A stretch of DNA of 64,000 nt from positions 16,319,001 to 16,383,000 of the forward strand of contig NC_056765.1 of NCBI RefSeq assembly GCF_018687715.1. Direction: 5' to 3'. The stretch is from Carya illinoinensis (Eukaryota > Streptophyta > Magnoliopsida > Fagales > Juglandaceae). The notes under the pieces are model-generated. The model was given only the letters and a program-made list of their open reading frames with translations. It ran no database searches and was not told the DNA's origin. A program made the position numbers and the translations under genes. Position 1 is the first letter of the stretch. Every line of letters starts with the position of its first letter. Positions 54,336 through 64,000 of this stretch are shown piece after piece.

Positions 54336-57247
54336 TGAAATAGTGAATATTACATGACATGACATATATGTAATAGATGGCATACATAATGTGACATACT
54401 TCCAATAGATAGAAACATGTGACATACTATATCATGTAATAGATAAGTATTTCATGACAGAATAATTCATGTAACGTATAAATGTGTGATGACATGGCAT
54501 GGCATATATAACAATATATGAACATAAACTGTAATTCCCTTACCTATCACACATTCACAGTAAACTGATAGTAAGTTAAGAGCTACCTTATCTCAATCGT
54601 CGAGTTCTATGAAAATAAAGTACAAAACACAAGAAACTGCAAGTGGGCATTCTAAAAGTTATAAATTTAATTACTAACAATTAGAAACGTGTAAAAGAGA
54701 CAACTTAGAGTAAAATTACCATTTTACCCTCTACATGTGGGAAAATGACAATTTTACTCATAACTTGAGGATTTCACATCCTAACTCCAAAATTTACAAA
54801 AATTTACATTCCTCATGTAAATTTTGTCCTAAACTCAAATGTCAATTCTGAAAAATTTAAAACAATTCACAACTATGGGAAACTCACTATGGCCGAAACA
54901 TCCATAGGCTATTTCTCTATATTTTCATTGCAATTTCTTCCAACCTCAAAACTCATGATAAAATCAAAATTTTGCACCAAATATCTTTCTATCGTAACTT
55001 TAAAACCATACTTAAAACATCCATTAAGAAAAAGCTAATCATCCACACCAAACTTTTTGTAAAAAAATCCAAACTTTTTAACAAATAGCAAACCCTTGAA
55101 TCATAAGCTTTGACCCTAAATCAAAATATCTCTAAGAATTCCAAAAAATAAAATCTTACTTCTAACATATTTATAAAATCATCCTAAGATCAACCATTCT
55201 TTAAATCATCAAACAGAAGTCACCAAAAATCACAAAATAACACTAGGACTTTTTGGTTTTACACTTACTCCAAAAACAGAAACTTTTTTCTTAACTAGCT
55301 TTGATCCATGGCTTAAAAAGATGAGATCTTCAAACTAAAACATCACAGGATTTAAAAATGTGTCCTAAAGAAGATCCATTTGTCAAATCTAAAATCACGT
55401 GCCTAAAAATCAACAAAACATGGATCTAACCCAAAAATTTCAAATCTTAGGCCTAACCGAAATCCTCTTGCATAGAAAAATTGTATCTTTGAAACTAATA
55501 TTAAATATCTTCAAAATAATATCCTAACATGCAAATAAGAGACTTAGAATTATCATATACAAATATCAAAGCTTCTAGAGTAAGATCAAACCACGAAATA
55601 TTCAAACTTTCTCAAAATAAAAACTATCTTTCCTCTTCTAGTTTTCAAGTTTCTAGATCTAAGAAAATATATCATCAAAAGCTTTGTTCATGCAAAAATA
55701 CCTCAATGTACATTCATAAAAACATGCTAACAACACTCCATAAAATGTTCGGACCAAGATATGTCCATTAGCTCGGTAAAAAATTACAAAACATAACATA
55801 CTCTCCAATTTAACTCCCATAATGATCTTTCCATGGTTAAAAATACTTTTGACCAATCAAATGACCATGGAATAAGTAGAATAACATATCCATGGAAACT
55901 AAACTCAAATATGAACAACTTTGATGAGGGTTTATTGTATAAAAAATACTTACAAAGGATTAAAAAGCTCCACACAAAAAGACCCAAAAATCTGCCAGAG
56001 AGAGCTCTTTTGGGTTTTCCTCTAAGAATGGAGTGAAGAAGTGATGAAAGGGAGTGAAATGTGTCTTACACGACTTTAGACTTCTAGTGGGGGGAGGTAT
56101 GGGCTTGAATGACCATTGATTGGAAGTGGCTTTGTCACATAAAGTAGTGAATAGTGAGGGGCAAGGACTACCTCCTGCAATTGTGAGGTATGGAGGATGA
56201 TGAGGTGAATTTCTCATTTACATCAAGACACTATTGGGTGTAGCCAAGGGCAGTGGATGGCCTGCCATGTGAAAGAGGATACTTCTTCAAGAAGCTTTGC
56301 CAAGATGGCCAAATTCGTGGGCCATGGTGGGCCTCAACCACGTGGGCTTCAACTTGGGGTTTAAAAGGGGTTTGGTTAGGGTTTGGAATGCTATAAAGCC
56401 CAAATCTAATTTTTATGGCCCAATCAATTTTTTAAGGTTTAAAAAGTTGGATAGTGATGTCATAACAAGAATTTGGCGAATTAATAGCTTATAGAAGTGA
56501 TTTAATCAAGTGATTAAACGTAATGCTAGAAATTGGATTAAAAAGAGTTTGAAGGCCAACTTTAGGGTTTAGAGAAACCGTTTAGGATTTTGGTTTCAAC
56601 CAAGCTTTTGGGGTTTCAATTGGATTCCAACCATTTCGGATTTCACTAGGGTTGAAACCCTCTTTGATCTGGCTCAATTTGGCTGATCAGATGAAAAAAT
56701 GGGATTTTGCTTAGGTGGCATGATCTCACACTTTGATTCCTTCACAATCTATCTCATGGTTCCTCTTTGTGCCAAGTGTCAACAACTATTCACTAAGTGT
56801 GAATAAGATCTTTTCAAGTGTCCAAATAAAACGTCCCTAGCCAATTTGGACATTTCATATTGTGATTTAAAAAATACTGCACTAGGTGCTACTATTAAGG
56901 TTACTATTAACTCTAAAAAAGTGAAAAATAAATTTTGCACTATAAAATATTTGTGCAAACCTAACTGTACAATTTTTTTTTTATCAAAATTAAACTCCAA
57001 AATGCCTCAACAAAGCAAAACACATTTTAGAGCAAGCGTATTCTAACCATAACGTATTCTAACACTTCTAACTACTTTAAATAAATAAAATTACATCCTG
57101 ACACTATAGTAAGTGATAACACTGATTATGCTGATAGACTAAAACCTATTCGATTAGTCAATTTATGAAAACTTGTAGAATTTTCATGAGGTTCTTAAAG
57201 TCTACAGAAATTCCACCAATGAATTTCTAGCAGGCTGTTACATCCAA

Positions 57248-57551
57248 TCTATGAACTTCTTTGTCTTTTCTTCTCTTTGCTGTTTTTCATTTCATCAAGC
57301 AACTCCTTTATTTGTCATTTTACATCTTCAAAGACCTTTTTACATGCTTCTACATTGCCTGGAATTCCAGCTAGATAATGCTTCAACCAAGTGATCCCGC
57401 CACGTCTAATTACTTTATTACAATATAAACATTTAGTAGTATTTCTTGCCCTGGGCACTGCACATGCATGGGCCCATGCTGGATCTTCTGATCTTACAGG
57501 AGCAAGTGTTGAAGTTGAAGTCATACCACCAGTTGATTGACAACTAGACAT
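57248..57551 (-). pseudogene. hAT-2 transposase, N-terminal BED zinc finger exon
   Basis: From the ATG at 57551 the frame reads MSSCQSTGGM then DPAWAHACAVPRARNTTKCL, YCNKVIRRGGITWLKHYLAG and IPGNVEACKKVFEDVK, then a TGA (57315) followed in frame by QIKELLDEMKNSKEKKRQR. CLYC with H and C further on (LKHYLAG...VEAC) are the zinc ligands of the BED finger, the DNA-binding module of hAT transposases. The stop truncates the protein at 78 codons. LTR-5 begins at once downstream. Confidence 0.85.
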
Positions 57552-59099
57552 TTTTAACTATAAAAGTATAAAACATTAACACTTATAAGTAAGCAAAATT
57601 AAATAATAATAAAAAGTCAAAAGAAGTAAGAAACTTAGAAATTTAGAAAGATGAACAACAACATTCATCATTTGAACTAAAATAATTAAAAGATAAACGA
57701 ACAACTAATTATAAGCTAGTGGACCCACTTCCTCATTTCAATATAGCTTATGAGTTATTCCTAAAATAATTAGGAAGGTAGACCAAAATATGCGAGTTTT
57801 TGTTGAACCAAAGAATCCTAAATAAAATTCAAATACAACAACACCCAAATAACAAAATAAAGCATTAGACGTTAGACTCTTAGAGTAACAAAATGTTTCA
57901 GAGCATAAAGAATTTGAACTATTATGCAATTCAGTTCTATCAAGAACTAGTCTAAGCAACAAACTGGTTTAACTTTATAATTCTCAATTATGAGTTACAC
58001 CTATCTGTAATGATAAGTTGAATGCAATAAACATATCTGAAAAATAAATAAATTAGACAAGCTGCATAGTGCATACTTTTAGCTTACCTACAATGTCTTT
58101 ACCTACGGCTTCTACAAAAAATATATATGATAGAGTAAATTTATATTTTAGATTTAGATACACATGACGAACACGTATTACAGAATTTTCCTTCACTAAC
58201 AACCATATATTCAGACCACAAAACAAAACCTACAAAAATGCTCGGGAAGAAACAAACAAACAAAAAAGGAAAAAAGAGAGAGCTTGAGAATAAAAAATTC
58301 TATACCAAATTACCAATCATAAATATTCAACACAGACTACATAACACATATCAATATCATACCAATGTTTCCCTGCGATCAACATTGGAGATGCGTATGC
58401 GAGACGAGCTAACAGAGACGATGGCGACATGCGACTAGACGAACGGCTTGAGCTGATGAGTTGATATCAAATCTTAATGATTAAATAAGAAAATAGATTA
58501 AAAAAATGCATGATCCTCTAAAATGTTATAAAATGTTAGTGATCAAGTTGATCTAACATTTCTTTTCATTTCGAAATTAGGTTTGCATGATCCTCAAAAT
58601 CTAAATTATGAAAACTAAAAGATTATACCTTACCTGGGGGAAAAGTAACAAAAAATACTTGAATGATCTAATTATTAATATATAATTAAAATTCAATTAT
58701 GCGGCACAATCTTAATCATCAAATTAAAATATAGTATTGTTTATGTGCATTACAAATTCTTTAGACTAATGCTATTATGTTTCCTAATTTCTTCCACTCA
58801 CTTTACCCTCTTAACATGGCATTGTAAAATGTGGCACCACATGACTTATTAAAAAAAATAAAAAATATATATTCAAAATAAAATGTTATCCAAAAATATA
58901 GAAAGATGAACACTAAAAGCCTAGATTCACTATATTCTTTTATTTTTGTGTCATTAATTTTTTTAATAAGCCTTGTGACACCATATTGTAGTGCCATATC
59001 AAGAAATTTAAATAAGTGATCATATAATTAGGGAGTATATAGAGTAGAATTTCTAAATTCTTTATAGCTCGAAGATATATATAACATGCATGCCAACAT
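57552..59099. other. Unassigned AT-rich region
   Basis: It probably includes the 5' non-coding part of hAT-2, but no terminal inverted repeat was found. The short open frames lack motifs. No RNA gene is recognised. Confidence 0.4.
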
Positions 59100-59229
59100 G
59101 ACTAATAGTTTAGGATGCAGGGTCGAACGACTGAAAATAATTTGTGTAGCCTCTTTCCTCTCCTAGGTTTCCTTCGTAGGTTTCCTTTGTAGAGGTTCCC
59201 TTACTGCCCTGGTGCAGTTTGTTCTTTTT

Positions 59230-60507
59230 TCATTTAAGAGTATGATTACGGAAGATGATCTTCCAGTTCTTTATACTAAGCTTTTGTTAACTGAAAAGGA
59301 AAGTGAGGAAGTGGTAATCAAATCAGATAAATTGGAGGATGTGTTGCCTCAAGGGGGGGGCGGGAAGTGTTTGTTTATGAAGTTGTTCACAAACAAATAT
59401 TTCAATCGGGATGCGTTTAAGGGTACGATGCGGAAATTCTGGTGGCCACTTATGGGGGTTCGTTTCCAGGATCTTTTGGCAACATTTGTTATTGCTGAGT
59501 TTGAGGATCTCAGAGATAAAGAGAAGGTTCTGCAGGAGGGGCCATGGACATTTGATAAAAATCTGGTGTCGCTCGCAGAGGCAAATGGATGACTTCAAGT
59601 ACAGCAGATTAATCTAGAGACTGCTTCATTCTGGGTCAAACTTCATGACCTTCCTATTATGGCTCGTAATGTGCATGTTGGTCAGAAGCTTGGGGAGAAG
59701 ATTGGGCTTGTTGGGGAGGTGGATTTGGAGAATGGTGAAGTGGAATGGGGAGAGTTTTTGAGAGTAAGGGTAAAGCTTAATATCCATGAGCCTCTTCTGC
59801 GTGGATCTAAGTTATCGGTAGGAAGGGGTAAGTCTATTTGGATTCGCTTCTCTTATGAGCATTTGCCAAACTTTTGTTACTGGTGTGGGAGAATGGGCCA
59901 CATTGACAAAGATTGTAAGCACCGAGAGGGTGTATCTGAAATGGCAACTATGGAGGATTCTCAACCATACGGGATGTGGTTACATGCAGGAAGTTTCAGT
60001 GAAAAGAAGCCTTCAGTGCGTGGTTGATTTTTAGGGGCTCTGAAGATGGATACGGCAACAAAATTTTCCATCCCGTCTAGTACGTTGAATGAGTCTAGTC
60101 TTACGCCGAAGAAAGCAGCAACAATGGTTGTTGGTCAATGTTTGAATGGTGGCTCAGGCGATGAGGAGAACGTAACGGTTACAGTTTTAATGGAAGGTAG
60201 TGAAGCGGAAAACATGGTTGATCTTCAGGAAAGTACATTACCTGTTAACGTAACTCACGTATGCAAAACGGTTATGTTACTGTCGATAAGGAAGGTTAGT
60301 ATTTTTGGAGATAGCCAAGATGGAATTACCGAGAGCATAAAGGATGCAAATGGGCTCTCTGGAGAGTCTTTGGAGGCTAGGCTTTTTGAGGTCTCGGTTC
60401 AATTAGGGCTGAAGACCAACACGACCCATGCTTTGAGTGATGTCATGATTTTGGAAGGAAGAAAGAAGAGAAAATTAAGAAATGTTGAGGCAAAAGGCTT
60501 TTGGTAG
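59230..60507 (+). pseudogene. LINE-F ORF1 (DUF4283 and zinc knuckle), two in-frame stops
   Basis: MITEDDLPVLYTKLLLTEKE opens the frame. DUF4283 features follow: MKLFTNKYFNRDAFKGTMRK, FVIAEFEDLRDKEKVLQEGP and WTFDKNLV. After a TGA at 59590, LETASFWVKLHDLP, GRGKSIWIRFSYEHLPNFCY and the knuckle CYWCGRMGHIDKDC (about 59877-59918) continue in the same frame. A second TGA at 60025 precedes a Ser/Glu-rich tail to 60507. About 425 codons would be the uninterrupted length. The product binds element RNA in active relatives. Confidence 0.85.
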
Positions 60508-60623
60508 GTACGAACGAAGCATGCACTAAAGAGAAGTGAGGATGCTCTCGATTCACCTACGGCGAGGTTGGCACAACATCCTGAGCTATCAGTGGTGGCT
60601 ATTGAACAGCACCACCAGTAGCC

Positions 60624-61424
60624 ATGAAACTCTTAGCTTGGAATGCCCGTGGGCTTGGGAACCCAAGGGGCATTCAGCACCTCTATGATTTATTGAAGAG
60701 GGAAGCGCCCGATGAAATGTTTCTTTAAGAAAACAGACTCAATGCTCGAGTTGCAGAAATATGTAAGTATAAATTTAGTTTTCAAAATTGTTTAACAGTT
60801 TCGGCTAATGGTAGGAAAGGGGGTATTGCGTTATAATGGGGAAAGGATGTTGTTCTATCGATTGTTAATTACTCTTCATTTCATATTGATGTTGTTGTTA
60901 GTGATGATTCGGTAGTTGGGGGACATTGGTTTTTAACGGCAATTTATGGGGTTCCTGCAACTCATCTACACAATAAGACTTGGTCCCTTCTTAGGAGCCT
61001 TAGAAGGTTAAATGGAGAGGCATGGTTAGTTATGGGAGACCTGAATGAAACAATGTTCCACCATGAGAAACAAGGGGGGAATTTGAAACCGGAAAGTCAA
61101 ATCGCAGCTTTTCAAGATGTTGTTGAGGAGTGTGAATTACGTGACTTGGGGTATAGTGCTTACAAATTTACGTGGTCTAATAGAAGAGAGGTTCATTCCT
61201 GTGTTAATGAACGACTTGACAGATTTCTTGCGAATTCATCTTGGTGGAATTTCTATCTGAAGGCAAAGGTTGTTCATGGCCTTGTGGCTTACTCAAATCA
61301 TTTACCAATATGGATAGAGCTGGAGGGTGACGCTGAAATTCCTTATAAAAAGAAAAAACTCTTTAGGTTCGAGGAAATGTGGATTGGTAATATTCAATGT
61401 GAAGCCATTATTAAAGACCAATAG
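60624..61424 (+). pseudogene. LINE-F endonuclease domain, two early stops
   Basis: MKLLAWNARGLGNPRGIQHL begins ORF2. TAA codons lie at 60726 and 60834 in the same frame. Then HWFLTAIYGVP, WLVMGDLNETMFHHEKQGG (61020-61080), YKFTWSNRREVHSCVNERLD and YSNHLPIWIE, with the position of the catalytic SDH altered to SNH. FRFEEMWIGNIQCEAI leads to a TAG at 61422 and the linker. All breaks are nonsense changes. Confidence 0.85.
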
Positions 61425-61427
61425 AGG

Positions 61428-62276
61428 ATGGGTAATGCTCAATCTAGAATGGAGAATGTAGAGGGGATGATTAGGGAGAGTGGAGTGAAGTTACAAGTAT
61501 GGAATAGAAATTGTTTTGGGCATGTACAGAAGAAGCTTCAACAAGCTAATCTCCAATTGAAACATGTTTATGAGGATGCTTGTGGGCTTGATGTTTCAGC
61601 TTTAAATGTTGCTCGTAAGGAGGTTCAGATCTGGCTAGAAAGAGATGAAGTGATGTGGAGAAGGCGTTCGAAGGCTTTATGGTTAAAAGAAGGGAATCAT
61701 AATTCACGCTACTTCCATATGAAAGCATCTCAAAGGAGGAAAAAGAACAAATTGACAAGAATTCAGGATGAGGGGGGGCATTGGCATGAGCAGATAAATA
61801 TGGAAAACGTAATTCTGGACTACTTTTCAGATTTGTTCACTTCTTCAAGTCTGAATGGTTCTCTGGAATTTTTGAATGGCTTAAGGGGAAGAGTTACTCC
61901 TAATATGAATGAAGATCTAAGTAGACTATACACTGCAGAGGAGGTAAAGGAAGCACTGCAGCAAATGAATCCTTCCAAGGCCCTGGGTCAAGATGGCATG
62001 TCGCCAATCTTTTTCCAAAAGTATTGGCATGTGGTGGGCAACTCAGTGATTGCAGCAGTATTGGGTGCTCTCAATTCAGGTTCTTTTCCATCTTCACTTA
62101 ATCATACCTTTATCTCTTTGATTCTAAAGATAAAATCTCCAGCTAGAGTTAAGGATTTTAAGCTGATTAGTCTATGTAATGTGATCTATAAGCTGATTGC
62201 TAAGGTCATTGCAAATAGGCTGAAATTGGTTTTAAAAAGTATCATTGGGGAATGTCAAAGTGCATTTGTGCCGGGG
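61428..62276 (+). pseudogene. LINE-F reverse transcriptase, N-terminal half
   Basis: The frame runs through the coiled linker (ESGVKLQVWNRNCFGHVQKK), KALWLKEGNHNSRYFHMKAS, QMNPSKALGQDGMSPIFFQK, FISLILKIKSPARVKDFKLI and ANRLKLVLKSIIGECQSAFV with PG, where LTR-3 cuts in. PSKAPGPDG and PKVxxP of active copies are changed (ALGQDG, LKIKSP), which suggests drift. The last 50 codons of the longer open frame belong to LTR-3, not to the LINE. Confidence 0.87.
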
Positions 62277-62604
62277 TGTGACGCCCCCAAATCCTCACGC
62301 ACGGACACGGGGAAATCAAGACGTCCGGATGGTGACATCACGGGTCACCACCCTAACGACATGTGCCAAGTGTGTACAAAGACAACAAAGTACACAAGAA
62401 TAACACAGCGAAAGAAAGTCAATAACTAAGTACCAGAATTTTTCTTAAAGTAATACAAGCTGTTTAAAACATACATAAATAAAATATTACAAAAACCACA
62501 AATACAGATTTAAAACAAATATAAAACACAGCATCAGCAACCCGGCGGAGCCGCATCCTCGGGCTCAGCCTCCTCCTCCTCGTCCTCGAACTCTGCACCA
62601 AAAG

Positions 62605-62638
62605 CTACGGAACCAAAAATGGTTCCGCAGGTAAGTAT
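62605..62638 (-). promoter_or_regulatory. U1-like ATACTTACCTG plus hairpin in LTR-3
   Basis: On the minus strand ATACTTACCTG (62638-62628) leads into stem CTGCGGAACCA / TGGTTCCGTAG around a TTTT loop (62630-62605): 11 pairs, all paired with one G-T. On the plus strand the same place reads CAGGTAAGTAT, a consensus 5' splice site. Confidence 0.7.
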
Positions 62639-62788
62639 AACCCAAACACTACCAGATAAAAACACATATAATCCAAACAACATGAATGCAAGAACAACCA
62701 AAACACATGCCCCGCAAAACACATTTTTTACCACGCACGCCAAAAACCCAAATGGCCCATAAAAAACATTACCATAAACCCAAACCTC

Positions 62789-62882
62789 GCCATTATCCCA
62801 GATAATGGCCCAAACCACCATTTTCCCAGAAAATGGATCAAATGCCTCAAAATCACAACTCGCCATTTTCCCAGAAAATGGC
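62789..62882 (-). promoter_or_regulatory. Triple hairpin cassette in LTR-3
   Basis: GCCATTATC-cca-GATAATGGC (62789-62809), CCATTTTC-cca-GAAAATGG (62818-62836) and GCCATTTTC-cca-GAAAATGGC (62862-62882), written as on the plus strand. Stems are 8 to 9 bp and perfect. As in LTR-1, one of the three carries the paired TTAT/ATAA variant. Confidence 0.75.
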
Positions 62883-62920
62883 CCATAACCGAAAACCATA
62901 ACAACAATCCGCTCCATATG

Positions 62921-63530
62921 CACCATGATCTCCCCTAGGGATCATCCGCACACTCTGGCTCAGTGCCACACCGCAGAGAACGGCTATGCGTGTGACACCT
63001 AAATGAGCGATGCCCAGACTCGCGCCCAGCGCGTACCGGGCCAGGCCATCCTCTAGCCCTCGCCAGCGAAGGGCCACGGAGTCGGTGAATAGAGCGATGC
63101 CTAGACTCGCGCTCAGCGCGTACCGGGCTAGACCCATCCTCTAGTTCCGCTCCCGTCATCGCCCAGCGACAACTCCGGGGACGTCACTCAGTATTAACCA
63201 CTCCCGAGTGACCAGAGGAGTTCCGATTACACATACACCATGATCTCCCCTAGGGATCATCCGTATACATGGCTCTATACCACACCGCAGGTAACGACTG
63301 CGCATGTGGCACCTACACGAGAGATGCCCAGACTCGCGCCCAGCGCGTACCGGGCCGGGCCATCCTCTAGTCCCCACCACTAGAAGGACCACGGAGTCGA
63401 CACGACATCGTTACCATATCGTGTGATCCGGTCGTCGCCCTGCGACAACCCAAGGGATGTCACTTAGTATTATCCGCTCCCGAGTGACCAGAGGAGCTCC
63501 ACCGTGATAATAACCCATCCCGGCTTGGGC
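62921..63530. repeat. 315-bp tandem duplication inside LTR-3
   Basis: CACCATGATCTCCCCTAGGG starts at 62921 and again at 63236, and both copies continue colinearly to the GAGTGACCAGAGGAG block. Within the first copy an 87-bp sub-duplication repeats GAGCGATGCC.AGACTCGCG (63005 and 63092). LTR-1 has a single copy of this segment. Confidence 0.85.
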
Positions 63531-64000
63531 TCGTGAGACACACGCACCCAACAGCCAAAAACGCCGATAAACATGATTTACTCAAATAAAAATAAAATGC
63601 ACATGTATGCAATATGCAACGCACGCCTCACGGCACAACCAAATCAACCAAACAAAGCACTCCGTCCTCAATCCATCCGACCCCCGAAACTCCTCGGACT
63701 CAGTCTGGAATCAACAACCAACAACAATTAAATAAATGAATGAGCAATATATATTAAAATCTGAAAATAGGGTTTGGAAAATACTTACAGAGCTATATGG
63801 CAATTTTAGAAAACACGCGGCGTTGCAAACGGCGCCAGAAAAGCAACGTCACAGTGAAAATTCACTGTGGCCGTGGGTTGTGAAAAACCCACTTTTGAAC
63901 GGGGACAAAATAGGACACGAAATTGATAGGGAATGGTCTAGGGATGGTTTTGAAGCTATTGGAAGTGATGAACGGCCGTGGGTGGCGGCGGAATCGCCGG

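Larger units (their letters stand above)
52708..57242 (-). mobile_element. LTR-5: 4.5-kb solo LTR
   Basis: On the plus strand TGTGATGCCCTTAG...GGCTGTTACA, with a perfect 5-bp duplication TCCAA at 52703-52707 and 57243-57247. Its removal joins the BED-finger and DUF659 parts of the hAT-2 transposase. On the minus strand it starts TGTAACAGCCTGC and shows family landmarks: GTAAGTATTTTT (55953-55942), TCACTGTGGTA then GGTAGT-ccca-ACTACC (53225-53210), and AC-rich leader sequence. It has two minisatellites. At 4535 bp it is the longest family member here. No gag or pol was found. Confidence 0.85.
44412..57551 (-). mobile_element. hAT-2: second hAT-type transposon, coding region split by two insertions
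   Basis: Transposase segments on the minus strand lie at 57248-57551, 51811-52702 and 44412-45626, with LTR-5 and LINE-E between them. The target duplications of both intruders rejoin the transposase exactly, so these are parts of one gene of about 2.4 kb. The terminal inverted repeats were not identified, so the true element limits are unknown. The BED finger plus DUF659 plus C-terminal dimerisation order places it in a hAT lineage different from hAT-1. Confidence 0.85.
59100..62276 (+). mobile_element. LINE-F: L1-type LINE, interrupted in RT by LTR-3
   Basis: ORF1 (59230-60507) and the ORF2 start (60624) follow one another, with endonuclease and the first half of RT. The element is cut at SAFVPG by LTR-3, and its 3' half, if present, lies beyond the window. 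Both ORFs stay in a single frame each and are broken only by stop codons. Its FTWSN-type endonuclease puts it with LINE-B and LINE-D rather than LINE-A and LINE-E. The exact 5' end is uncertain. Confidence 0.88.
62277..64000 (-). mobile_element. LTR-3: TGTGA-family LTR, runs off the window
   Basis: It starts (as its 3' end) with TGTGACGCCCCC inside the LINE-F RT and continues past 64000. On the minus strand it matches LTR-1 in order: GATCCATTTTCTGGGAAAAT hairpins, ACTTACCTGCGG plus hairpin, GCAGAGTTCGAGG, GCGGCTCCGCC, and at the far end CTCTGTAAGTATTTTCC and the GGCCATTCCCTATCAATT block. It carries a tandem duplication absent from LTR-1. The open frames on the minus strand in 62850-63400 arise from GC-rich repeats and are not genes. 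Whether it is solo or part of a full element cannot be told. Confidence 0.85.

Noticed and set aside
53240..54405. Ser/Cys/His-rich minus-strand frames
   Set aside because: They are translations of the LTR-5 minisatellites.
62277..62429. C-terminal 50 residues of the LINE-F RT open frame
   Set aside because: They are encoded by LTR-3 after its TGTGACGCCC end, so this is a chance fusion.
62534..63392. Long minus-strand frames rich in Gly, Arg and Ala
   Set aside because: They arise from the GC-rich tandem duplication in LTR-3; the same sequence in LTR-1 does not keep the frame.

Overview
This window looks like a gene-poor, transposon-saturated stretch of a woody dicot nuclear genome. I found no bacterial signals (operons, ribosome binding sites), no rRNA or tRNA gene, and no convincing intact host gene. 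The coding homology I can see is to reverse transcriptases, endonucleases, RNase H, copia gag-pol and hAT transposases, nearly all broken by stops or frameshifts. A Tourist-like MITE at 7959-8326 resembles, from memory only, elements common in walnut/hickory and other Fagales, so Juglandaceae/Fagales is a weak guess at the organism.

Layout. 1-11000: a decayed Ty1/copia element (5' LTR remnant, primer-binding site, gag, protease, integrase, RT, RNase H, polypurine tract, 3' LTR). It is split by a solo LTR (LTR-2, 3133-6103) that itself carries another solo LTR (4612-5420), and by the MITE. A related solo LTR (LTR-1, 381-2447) lies upstream. 11030-14700: a ~300 bp direct duplication, a 1374-bp non-coding retroposon with a perfect 18-bp target duplication (11389-12762), and a foldback MITE. 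14715-30290: two head-to-head 5'-truncated L1-type LINEs (LINE-D minus, LINE-B plus) meeting at a T10-G19 tract. LINE-B is split by LTR-4 (17780-26974), which is split by a full-length LINE-A (20674-26788).

30334-30843: a 510-bp solo LTR. 31272-36081: a complete hAT element (hAT-1) with terminal inverted repeats, subterminal repeats and an 8-bp target duplication; its transposase frame has four nonsense codons and no frameshift. 36082-41200: mostly unassigned, with one exon-like segment and a MITE fragment. 41500-44250: repeat-rich sequence resembling an LTR/leader of a gypsy-type element. 44412-57551: a second hAT transposase gene (hAT-2, minus), split by a full-length LINE-E (45645-51792) and a 4.5-kb solo LTR (LTR-5, 52708-57242). 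59100-64000: LINE-F (plus), interrupted in its RT by LTR-3 (minus), which runs off the window.

The clearest unusual signal is in the five TGTRA...YACA solo LTRs (2.1 to 4.5 kb). Although largely diverged in sequence, they share a CT-rich leader, and four show a GTAAGTATTTTT-like splice-donor motif. LTR-1, -2 and -3 also carry an array of CATTTTC-loop-GAAAATG hairpins, with a compensatory double change, and an ACTTAC motif followed by a hairpin whose stem sequence differs while the pairing is kept. In LTR-3 that motif is ATACTTACCTG, which matches the 5' end of U1 snRNA. Target duplications fix the order of several insertions, so the window is also a readable record of nested transposition.
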